NCBI GenBank assembly: GCA_005888325.1
Contig: VAWU01000015.1
Location: forward strand, 1 to 64,000
DNA from: Actinomycetota bacterium
GTDB taxonomy: Bacteria > Actinomycetota > Acidimicrobiia > Acidimicrobiales > AC-14
Length of the DNA stretch: 64,000 bases
Direction: 5' to 3'
The notes beneath the pieces are model-generated. The model was not told the DNA's origin and ran no database searches. It saw nothing but the letters and a program-made list of their open reading frames with translations. Shown one piece after another: positions 1 to 6,977 of the stretch. The position numbers and the translations under genes are program-made. Position 1 is the stretch's first letter. The number at the start of each line of letters is the position of its first letter.

Positions 1-248
1 CTGTCGTCGCGGCGGAACGTGCGCGGCTCGAGCAGAGGGTCGGGCCCGAGGAACCACCGGCTCATGAACTTCAGCTCGTCGTTGCTGTAGTCCGCCATCA
101 GGCGATGCGGGTCGTCGAGGTCGATGAGGTGGTTGCGTCCCTTCTCGACGATGACGACGCTCCACCCCGCGGCGGTGAGCACGTCGGCCGCGGTGGAGCC
201 CCCGGGCCCGGACCCGACGATGACCGCATCGAGGTCGCTCGCGCTCAT
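1..248 (-). CDS. GMC-type FAD oxidoreductase, N-terminal part (runs off window)
   Basis: Only the first 82 or so codons are present; the rest lies beyond base 1. The N-terminus has an FAD/NAD-binding Rossmann motif, VIVGSGPGGSTAADVL, followed by VVIVEKG, which is the adenine-binding beta-alpha-beta unit of GMC oxidoreductases and similar flavoproteins. Its ATG overlaps the stop of the preceding gene (ATGA), and that gene is a gluconate-2-dehydrogenase-subunit-3-like protein. Such small subunits are commonly paired with GMC-type membrane or periplasmic dehydrogenase subunits, so a two-component alcohol or sterol-like dehydrogenase is likely. Substrate cannot be read from the fragment. No signal peptide is evident at this end. 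Confidence 0.8.
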   Translation of the reverse strand, partial: MSASDLDAVIVGSGPGGSTAADVLTAAGWSVVIVEKGRNHLIDLDDPHRLMADYSNDELKFMSRWFLGPDPLLEPRTFRRDD

Positions 249-805
249 GCCCGCTCCACCTCCTCATCGGTGTAGCCGCGCGGCTGCACGTCGCCCTCGT
301 AGCCGATGTAGCGCCAGCCCACCAGGCCCTGGTTGCCCCCGTACTCGGGCGCGCCGTACATGCCTTCGCACGCGTGCTCGTAGAGCAGCGCGGTGAACTC
401 GGGGGTCCGCTCGAGGCGCGCGCGTCGCTCCTCGTCGGTGACGGCGGCGAAGTCGGGGCCGAGCGCGGCGACGCCGGCGCGGTAGCGCTCCTGCAGGCCG
501 ACGACGGGGCCGTTGATCTCGCGCTCCGGACGGCCGCGCGATCCCTCGATGCGGGTGCGCCAGGCGAGCTCGTCGAGCGGAGTCAGGCGGTGGAAACGCA
601 CGAAGCCCTGCGCACCACCGTGGCGCCCAGAGAACGGCCCGCCGGCCCAGATGCGCGGAGGGTCGAAGCTGAACGCGCCGAGCAGACCGTCGATGTAGTC
701 GACGACGCGTGCCTCGGTGGCGCCGGGGTCGTCATCGGTGGGGATGAGCATCGCGCACGCGGCGTCGACGACGGCGTACTCGTCGTCGGTGAAGAAGACG
801 GGCAT
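245..805 (-). CDS. Gluconate 2-dehydrogenase subunit 3-like protein
   Basis: 186 aa. The protein opens with MPVFFTDDEYAVVDAACAML and continues with IPTDDDPGA, the N-terminal pattern of the gluconate 2-dehydrogenase subunit 3 family (small partner subunits of GMC/FAD dehydrogenases). The rest is a mostly helical, aromatic-rich chain ending in a GW-YIGYEGD segment. It is translationally coupled (ATGA) to the downstream GMC oxidoreductase and lies 12 nt after the enoyl-CoA hydratase. No twin-arginine signal is seen, although in characterised systems this subunit often carries the Tat signal for the complex; here secretion is therefore uncertain. Family assignment is by motif reading; the substrate is unknown. 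Confidence 0.75.
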   Translation of the reverse strand: MPVFFTDDEYAVVDAACAMLIPTDDDPGATEARVVDYIDGLLGAFSFDPPRIWAGGPFSGRHGGAQGFVRFHRLTPLDELAWRTRIEGSRGRPEREINGPVVGLQERYRAGVAALGPDFAAVTDEERRARLERTPEFTALLYEHACEGMYGAPEYGGNQGLVGWRYIGYEGDVQPRGYTDEEVERA

Positions 806-817
806 GACGCCGGTGCG

Positions 818-1612
818 CTACTCGCCCGTGAAGCGCGGGTCGCGCTTCTCTCTGAACGCGGCCATGCCCTCGGCCAGGTCGCCGCTCGTGGTCGCGAGCG
901 ACTGGTACGCGCCCTCGAGGTCGAGCGCGGCCGCCAGGTCGGTCTCGAAGGTGCGGTTGAGCAACCGCTTCGAGAGCCCGAGCGAGCGGGTCGGGCCCGC
1001 GGCCAGGCGCGCCGCGAGCTCGTGGGCGGTGGCGTCGAGCTCGTCGCTGGGCACGCACTTGTAGGCCAGCCCGTCGCGTACCGCGTCCTCTCCGGTCGCG
1101 CCGTCTCCCAGCAGCACCATGGCCTTGGCGCGCGGAAGCCCGACCAGACGGGGGAGCAGGTATGCCCCGCCCGCATCGACCACGAGCCCCCAGCGTGCGA
1201 ACGACCAGAGAAAGCGGGTGCGCTCGTGCACGAGCACGAAGTCGCACGCCAGCGCCAAGTGGGCGCCGGGGCCGACGGCGGTGCCGTTCACCGCCGCGAC
1301 GGTCGGCTTGTCGAGCTCCCACAGCTCGCGGATCATCGCCTGCACGCCGACGCGCAGCGCCTCCGACGTCGAGCGGGTGTCGAAGCCCTCGGCGCCGGCC
1401 CGGGCCACGGTCGACGCGCCGAGGTCCATGCCGGCGCAGAACGCGTCGCCCGTGCCCGTGATCAGCAACGCCCGCACGTCGGTGTCGGCCCGCGCCCGGC
1501 GGAGCGCGGCGACGAGGTCGTCGCGCATCTGCACGCTCAGGGCGTTCTTGGCCTCGGGCCGGTCGAGCGTGACGCAGGCGACGTGATCGTCGCCGACATG
1601 GACGCGAATCAC
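818..1612 (-). CDS. Enoyl-CoA hydratase/isomerase (crotonase) family protein
   Basis: 264 aa, the normal crotonase length. It shows LDRPEAKNALS near residue 18, the oxyanion-hole segments ITGTGDAFCAGMDLG and AVNGTAVGPGAHLALACDF, and the usual C-terminal helical trimerisation tail. The family hydrates or isomerises enoyl-CoA thioesters. The typical first catalytic Glu position (GAG/GGG-E) is not obvious here; the second loop reads RWGLVVDAGGAYLLPR, with Asp where many hydratases have Glu, so a different crotonase chemistry is possible. The GTG start at 1612 overlaps the thiolase stop (GTGA). It belongs to the minus-strand thiolase/DUF35 operon. Confidence 0.88.
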   Translation of the reverse strand: MIRVHVGDDHVACVTLDRPEAKNALSVQMRDDLVAALRRARADTDVRALLITGTGDAFCAGMDLGASTVARAGAEGFDTRSTSEALRVGVQAMIRELWELDKPTVAAVNGTAVGPGAHLALACDFVLVHERTRFLWSFARWGLVVDAGGAYLLPRLVGLPRAKAMVLLGDGATGEDAVRDGLAYKCVPSDELDATAHELAARLAAGPTRSLGLSKRLLNRTFETDLAAALDLEGAYQSLATTSGDLAEGMAAFREKRDPRFTGE

Positions 1613-2787
1613 GAGGCGTTGGTGGTCAGGATGTTGACGACGCTGACGCCCGAGCCCCGGCCACCGACGTTGTGCTGCAGCGCGAAGCCGTTGCGGATCG
1701 CGACCTGACGGCCGTCTGCCTCGCCGCGCAGCTGCCACCAGCACTCGGTGAGCTGGGCGACGCCGCTCGCCCCGATGGGGTGGCCCTTCGCCAGCAGCCC
1801 GCCGGACGGGTTGACGGGTATGCGGCCGGTCAGGGAGGTCTCCCCCTCGATGGACACGATGCCGCCCTTGCCCTTCTCGCAGAAGCCGAGGTCCTCGATG
1901 TCGAGGATCTCGGTGATGGTGAAGCAGTCGTGCACCTCGGCCAGGTCGAGGTCGGCCGGGCCGATGCCGGCCATCGCGTACGCGCGCGCGGCCGCCTTCA
2001 CGGTGGCAGGGAGCCCGGTGAACGTCGTCTTCTCGTGCAGGTACGGATGGTCGGTCGCGACGCCGAAACCGGCGACGTAGACAGGTTTGTCGGTGAACTC
2101 GCGTGCGCGCTCGGCGTTGACGAGGATGGTCGCCGCCGCGCCGTCGGTCTGCGGGCAGCAGTCGAGCAGGTGCAGCGGGTGACACACGGGCGGTGCCTTC
2201 AGCACCTGGTCGACCGTGACCTCGCTCTGGAAGTGCGCGTACGGGTCGAGGGTGCCGTTGTGGTGGTTCTTCACCGCGACTGATGCGAGCATCTCGCGGG
2301 TGGTGCCGAACTCGTGCATGTGGCGGGTGGCGAACGGCGCGAAGAGCACCGGCGCGCTCTCGCCTCGGGTGTACACGGGATGGCCGCTCGCGGCGCGCGC
2401 GAGCAGACCCTCGTCGGTGGACTTGTCGCGCATCTTCTCGACGCCGATCACGAGCACGACGTCGTGCACACCGCTCGCCACCGCCATGGCGCCGATGCGG
2501 AACGCGTCGGATCCCGAGGGACAGGCGTTCTCGATGCGCGTGCACGGGATGCCGGCGATCCCGAGCGCGGTCGGGACCGTGTTGCCGCCGATGCCCTCCT
2601 GTCCCCAGAGCGTGCCCCGCTGGGTTGCGACCATCGCCGCCTCGACCTGGACGGGCTCGAACCCCTTGTCGACGCTCGCCATGGCGGCGGCGAACGCGCC
2701 CGCCGCCATCTGCTCGTAGCTCTGGTCGAAGAGCTCCCCGAATTTGATGAGCCCCGCGCCCACGACCGCCACCCGGTCCCAGCTCAT
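1609..2787 (-). CDS. Thiolase (SCP-x/acetyl-CoA acetyltransferase type)
   Basis: About 392 aa with intact thiolase catalytic residues: nucleophilic Cys89 in IENACPSGSD, a VHDCFTITE segment (the SCP-x-type histidine loop) and the acid/base GHPIGASG loop near the C-terminus. The family cleaves or condenses 3-ketoacyl-CoA. It overlaps both neighbours by 4 nt: upstream the HMG-CoA-synthase-like/DUF35 fusion (ATGA), downstream the enoyl-CoA hydratase (GTGA). In archaea a thiolase, an HMG-CoA synthase and a DUF35 protein form one channelled complex (established); the same three parts are adjacent here, so a physical complex with the neighbouring fusion protein is a reasonable inference. The substrate is not evident. 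Confidence 0.87.
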   Translation of the reverse strand: MSWDRVAVVGAGLIKFGELFDQSYEQMAAGAFAAAMASVDKGFEPVQVEAAMVATQRGTLWGQEGIGGNTVPTALGIAGIPCTRIENACPSGSDAFRIGAMAVASGVHDVVLVIGVEKMRDKSTDEGLLARAASGHPVYTRGESAPVLFAPFATRHMHEFGTTREMLASVAVKNHHNGTLDPYAHFQSEVTVDQVLKAPPVCHPLHLLDCCPQTDGAAATILVNAERAREFTDKPVYVAGFGVATDHPYLHEKTTFTGLPATVKAAARAYAMAGIGPADLDLAEVHDCFTITEILDIEDLGFCEKGKGGIVSIEGETSLTGRIPVNPSGGLLAKGHPIGASGVAQLTECWWQLRGEADGRQVAIRNGFALQHNVGGRGSGVSVVNILTTNAS

Positions 2788-4211
2788 GATCTCTCGACTT
2801 CCTCCGACCTCTCGGCCTTCTGCACCTTGAACCCGTACACCGGTACGCCCCGCTCGACCGTATAGCGGCGCAGGACGAGCTCGACGCGGTCGTCGATGGC
2901 GAGCGTGGCCGCGTCGTCGGACGTGCCCTGCAACATGATCCGCGCGCCATCGTCGAGGTCGACGACCACGAGCGGGAGGGGCGCGACGAACGGCGCAGGC
3001 ATGGTGTGGTTGACGACGAAGGTGTGCACCGTTCCCGTCCGGGCGAGCGCGACCTCCTCCAGCTTGGCTCCGCCGCATCCCGTGCACGCGGGATGCACCG
3101 ACGGAGGAGTGCTGATCGTCGCGCAGTCGATGCACCGGGCGCCGAGCAGGCCGATCATCTCGAGCCCGCCGCGCACGAACGCGGCGCTGCCCGGGGGCAC
3201 GGCCATCTCGACCGTCTCCCCGGACGGCACCAGCTCGCCGCGGGCGCGCAGCACCTCGGCGTACGAAGCGGGACGGCCGGCCGCGAGGGCTCGAGCGAGG
3301 TCGGCCGCACCGGGCACCGCCGCCCCGACCTCGATCGTCACGCCCGACATCCGACCGCCGCCGTAACCGACCATGGCCACCACGCCCGGCGCCGCCAGCG
3401 CGCCCACCGCCCCGAGGAGCGGCGCCGCGGAGCCCGTGTCGCCCGCCGCCGCGTAGGCGTCGGCGGACGCGACGGACGACGCACCCACCCGTCGCGCCGC
3501 CGCGGCACCCAGGCGGCCATCGGGGTCGGGGAGCGACCAGGTGTCGACGCCGTCGCTCAGTGCGGCCGCGATGCCGTCGACGAGCGGCAGGAAGATCTCC
3601 TCGCGGAAGAGACGCGGGTCGTAGAGGTCGCGGGTCGCCGGCTCACGATCGCCGCGGTAGCGGTCGAGGACGGGCCGCCCGCGTGTCGCCCGGTGGGCGA
3701 GCGCGGCCGGGCCGTCGCCGGCGCGGAGTACGAACGCGGCCGCGCCGGCTCCGGCCCAGGCTTCGAACGCGGTGCCGAGCCCGGGTCGCAACGCGTCGGC
3801 CCCGACGACGAGGGAGACGCGAGAAGAACCGGCGGCGACGGCATCCCACGCGCTCAGCAACGCGTCGATGCCCGCGAGGGTCGAGCCGCTGTTGAGCGCG
3901 CCGGCGATGTCGTCGCGCAGCCCGAGCGCGGCGGCGAGCATCGAGAGGCTCGGCCCCTCCGCGAACGGCGGCCGGCTGGTGCCCCACCACAGGCCGTCGA
4001 CGTCGGTGGGCTCTACACCCCCGGCGGCGAGCGCGCGCGCCGCGGCATGCCACGACACCGTCAGGACGTCTTCGTCGGGCGCGCACACCGCGGTGGTGCC
4101 GCGCCGTGGCCCGGCGCCCCACGTCGCGGTGACGTCGGCGGCGGTGAGGCGCAGCGACGGCAGGGCCGCGCCGACGGCGACGATCTTCACGGTGGGGACC
4201 GCGGCGGCCAC
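2784..4211 (-). CDS. HMG-CoA synthase-like thiolase-fold domain fused to DUF35 Zn-ribbon/OB-fold
   Basis: 475 aa from a GTG start. Residues 8-300 read as a KAS III/HMG-CoA-synthase-type thiolase fold (KIVAVGAALPS, then VDGLWWGTSRPPF, then ALNSGSTLAGIDAL, then VAMVGYGGGRMSG). Residues 350-465 form a DUF35 domain with a four-Cys zinc ribbon (C360, C363, C376, C379) and an OB fold (TGTVHTFVVNHT). The usual HMG-CoA synthase catalytic set is missing: the position of the Cys nucleophile is Leu106 in my hand alignment, the Glu of the GxES motif is Ser/Arg (79-80), and no matching His is seen. It could be a scaffold or a repurposed enzyme. Coupled by overlap to the thiolase gene. Confidence 0.8.
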   Translation of the reverse strand: MAAAVPTVKIVAVGAALPSLRLTAADVTATWGAGPRRGTTAVCAPDEDVLTVSWHAAARALAAGGVEPTDVDGLWWGTSRPPFAEGPSLSMLAAALGLRDDIAGALNSGSTLAGIDALLSAWDAVAAGSSRVSLVVGADALRPGLGTAFEAWAGAGAAAFVLRAGDGPAALAHRATRGRPVLDRYRGDREPATRDLYDPRLFREEIFLPLVDGIAAALSDGVDTWSLPDPDGRLGAAAARRVGASSVASADAYAAAGDTGSAAPLLGAVGALAAPGVVAMVGYGGGRMSGVTIEVGAAVPGAADLARALAAGRPASYAEVLRARGELVPSGETVEMAVPPGSAAFVRGGLEMIGLLGARCIDCATISTPPSVHPACTGCGGAKLEEVALARTGTVHTFVVNHTMPAPFVAPLPLVVVDLDDGARIMLQGTSDDAATLAIDDRVELVLRRYTVERGVPVYGFKVQKAERSEEVERS

Positions 4212-4255
4212 GAACCTGACTCTAGCGTCAGCCTCGACGCATCAGGCTCAACCCG

Positions 4256-5512
4256 TCAGGCGCGCCCGACGGGCGTGGCGACCGTGAGCGGGCCGAGGGG
4301 CAGCACGCACACAGAAGCGCGCGGGCCGGCGGCGTGCACCGCGCGGGCGACGGCCTCGGTCACGTCCGCCACCGGCTCGAGGTGCGCGGCTCGCACCTCG
4401 TCGTCGGAAAGGCCGTCGGTGCGGAGTTGCACCCGCGCACGCTGCAGGACGCGCCCGAGCACCTGCGCCTCCCAGCGGTCGAGCTCCGGCGTGGCGTGCG
4501 GCGAGACGAGGTCGTCGGGCGAGCGCGCCTCCGCGAGCAGTCGGCCGAAGCCGCCCTCGGCCGGCAGCCCGTCGGCGCACGCCGCGGCCATGACGATCGT
4601 GCCACCCCGGGCAACGACGCGTTCGGCCGCGGCCATGCCCTTGACGGCCTGGTAGAGGTTGCGGTCAAGGGGATGGCCGCTGTTGGTCGACAACACCACA
4701 TCGAACCGGTGGGGCACCCGTTGCACGGCGGTCCGCTCGACGAACGCGCACGCGGCGCGGTGCGCGTCAGGAAGGGTGCCCGCGAACACGGCCGTCACCT
4801 GGCGCGCGTTGTTGATCGCCACGTCGAGCGAGAGCGCGGGCGGTGCGAGTGCGGTGGCGGCTCGCACGAAGTCGTGCACCGGGTTGCCTTCGGTGACGGT
4901 CCAGGTGGCGCGCGGATCGGCGATGCGGCGCGGGCTGTGCGCCTCGAGGATGGTCTCCAGCGCCGCGAGGCCCGGGCAGACGGCCTTGGGCCCACCGCTG
5001 AAGCCCGCGAAGAAGTGCGGTTCCACGAACCCGGTGACGATGCGGACGTCGGCCTCGACGTAGCGGCGGTCGATGCGCACGGGCACACCGTCGACCCGTC
5101 CGACGTCGACGTGATCGGGATCGGTGGCGGCATGGTCGTGCACCCGATAGCGGCTCACCAGGTCGGGGCCGATGAGCGCAGCCATCTCGTCGGACGTCGC
5201 CAGCCGGTGGCTGCCGTTGGCGCACAGGAGGCTGACTCGGTCGGGGCCCACGCCGAGGCGCGTCAGCTCGTCGAGGAGCGGGGGCAGCACGGTGCGGTTC
5301 GGCATGGGCCGCGTGATGTCGGGGAACACGACTGCGACCCGACACGTCGCGTCGATGATCTTCCCGAGCGGAGGGCCCGCGTGCGGGGCCCGGAGCGCCT
5401 GGGTGATCGCATCGCGCTCGTCGTCGAGCCCGGGCAGGTCGGTGGGCAGGACGACGTGGGCGTCGTCGGGCACCGTCGCCACCAGCCCGCCCGACCCGTA
5501 GGCGAGGGTCAC
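4256..5512 (-). CDS. larA: LarA-family nickel-pincer 2-hydroxyacid racemase/epimerase
   Basis: 418 aa. LarA enzymes interconvert 2-hydroxyacid epimers using a nickel-pincer nucleotide (NPN) bound covalently to lysine. All key residues of Lactiplantibacillus LarA have counterparts at matching spacing: Asp65 and Arg68 (FPDITRP), His102 (NGSHRL), His166 and Lys176 (EPHFFAGFSGGPKAVCPG) and His192. The cofactor enzymes LarB, LarC and LarE are not in the window. The GTG start at 5512 makes a GTGA overlap with the FGGY kinase stop; an in-frame ATG at 5530 is the alternative. Since LarA homologues act on lactate, malate, phenyllactate or aldonates, and the upstream gene is a sugar kinase, an aldonate-type substrate is plausible but not shown. 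Confidence 0.87.
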   Translation of the reverse strand: MTLAYGSGGLVATVPDDAHVVLPTDLPGLDDERDAITQALRAPHAGPPLGKIIDATCRVAVVFPDITRPMPNRTVLPPLLDELTRLGVGPDRVSLLCANGSHRLATSDEMAALIGPDLVSRYRVHDHAATDPDHVDVGRVDGVPVRIDRRYVEADVRIVTGFVEPHFFAGFSGGPKAVCPGLAALETILEAHSPRRIADPRATWTVTEGNPVHDFVRAATALAPPALSLDVAINNARQVTAVFAGTLPDAHRAACAFVERTAVQRVPHRFDVVLSTNSGHPLDRNLYQAVKGMAAAERVVARGGTIVMAAACADGLPAEGGFGRLLAEARSPDDLVSPHATPELDRWEAQVLGRVLQRARVQLRTDGLSDDEVRAAHLEPVADVTEAVARAVHAAGPRASVCVLPLGPLTVATPVGRA

Positions 5513-6954
5513 GTCCACCCCGCGCTCCATTCGCTGAGGTCGAGCCCGAGCACGCCGTCGGCGACACGGTCGACGAGCGGTCGGATCTCGCGGTAGCGCT
5601 TCGCCAGGGACGGGTCCGGCCGGGCCGTCGTCACGACCGGGTTGATGCGGTCGAGCTCGAGCGGCATGCCGACCGCTCGACCCGCGAGCAGACATGCACC
5701 GGCCGACGCCGCCTCGCCGGAGCGCCGCAGCACCACGGGCCGGCCGGTGACGGCCGCGAGCAGCTGCACCCAGAGCGGCCCGGCGACACCCCCGCCCGTC
5801 GCCGCGACGGTCGCGATGTCGGCTGCGGTCGAGAGCGCCTCCAGGCTCCGTGCCACGTCGAAGGCGACCGCTTCGTACAACGCCCGGGCGAGGTCACCGG
5901 GTCCGTGGGCCGGCGTGAGGTTGAGGAACGCGGCCCGCGCGCCCGGCCGCCACCAGGGCGCGCGGGCGCCGTTGAGCCAAGGCAGCGCGACGACGCCGCG
6001 GGCGCCGGGCTCGGCTGCGGCGGCGGCATCGACGAGCGCGAGCTGGTCGAGACCGGTCAGCTGCTGCAACCAGGCGAGCGCGGCGCCGCTCGCCGAGAGC
6101 CCTGCCTCGAGCAGGTGGCCATCGATCGCGGCCCGCGACGCGACGAATCCCGGAGGCAGCGGGCTCGGCAGCGTCGACCTCGGGAGTGAGACGTTGGCGG
6201 TCGTCCCCCAGGAGACCACGGGGGTGGTCTCGGACGCGCCGGCACCCAGCACCTCGCACGGGCGGTCACCCGCACCGAGCACCACGGAGATGCCCGCGGG
6301 GAGGCCCGCGCCCTCGCCCGCGAGCCCGACCGACGTGGTCGGCGCCATCACGGGCGGCAGCAGACCCTCGATCCCGGCCGCGGTCTCGGGTGCGACCGTG
6401 CCGTCGCGGGCGTAGAAGCCGCTGCGGCTGGCGAGGGTCGCGTCGGTGGCCACCTCGCCGGTCAGCCGCCAGAAGACGAGGTCGCGCGGGCCGAGGAGCC
6501 AGCGCGCGCCCAGCAGACGGTCGGGTTGGTGGGTGTGCAGCCACGCCGCCTTGGCGACGGTCGAGCCGGCATCGACCACGATGCCGATCCGGTCGCGCAG
6601 CGCATCGACCCCGCCCGCCGACGCGACGAGCTGCGCCGCCTCGGCCCGCGCGCGCCGGTCCGACCACACGAGCGCGCGTCCGAGCACCTGACCGTCCGCA
6701 CGGACGGGCACGAACGTCTCGCGTGCGGTCGCGAACCCGATCGCGGACACCTCGCCGAAGCGCCGCTCGTCCTGGGCTCGCACCTGCGCGCACGCGTCGA
6801 GCGTCGACGACCACCAGTCGTCGGGGTCCTGTTCGGCCCAACCCGGCTCGGGGTGGAAGGTGGGCACCTCGGCCCGGCCCATCGCGACCGGGCCGTCATG
6901 GTCCCAGAGCACCGCTTTGGTCGCGCTGGTGCCGAGGTCGACCGTGAGGAGCAC
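5509..6954 (-). CDS. FGGY-family carbohydrate kinase (xylulokinase-like)
   Basis: 481 aa, the usual FGGY length. The N-terminal domain opens with LLTVDLGTSATKAVLWD (phosphate-1 loop) and PGWAEQDPDDWW (sugar-binding Trp/Glu/Asp region). The second domain has GAGDRPCEVLGAG and the adenosine motif VAATGGGVAGPLW. The family phosphorylates a sugar, sugar alcohol or sugar acid with ATP. Start: GTG at 6954, with GGAGGG directly in front, 23 nt after the LamG gene. It overlaps the LarA gene by 4 nt, so a kinase plus hydroxyacid epimerase pair is translated together. The exact substrate cannot be assigned from sequence reading. Confidence 0.87.
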   Translation of the reverse strand: MLLTVDLGTSATKAVLWDHDGPVAMGRAEVPTFHPEPGWAEQDPDDWWSSTLDACAQVRAQDERRFGEVSAIGFATARETFVPVRADGQVLGRALVWSDRRARAEAAQLVASAGGVDALRDRIGIVVDAGSTVAKAAWLHTHQPDRLLGARWLLGPRDLVFWRLTGEVATDATLASRSGFYARDGTVAPETAAGIEGLLPPVMAPTTSVGLAGEGAGLPAGISVVLGAGDRPCEVLGAGASETTPVVSWGTTANVSLPRSTLPSPLPPGFVASRAAIDGHLLEAGLSASGAALAWLQQLTGLDQLALVDAAAAAEPGARGVVALPWLNGARAPWWRPGARAAFLNLTPAHGPGDLARALYEAVAFDVARSLEALSTAADIATVAATGGGVAGPLWVQLLAAVTGRPVVLRRSGEAASAGACLLAGRAVGMPLELDRINPVVTTARPDPSLAKRYREIRPLVDRVADGVLGLDLSEWSAGWT

Positions 6955-6977
6955 CCCTCCAGCTAAGCCGCTTGCGG

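Noticed and set aside
374-1708. Long plus-strand open frame opposite the hydratase and gluconate-dehydrogenase-like genes
   Set aside because: Arg/Ala/Gly/Val-rich antisense translation with no family motif; the minus-strand genes have clear catalytic motifs and 4-nt couplings.
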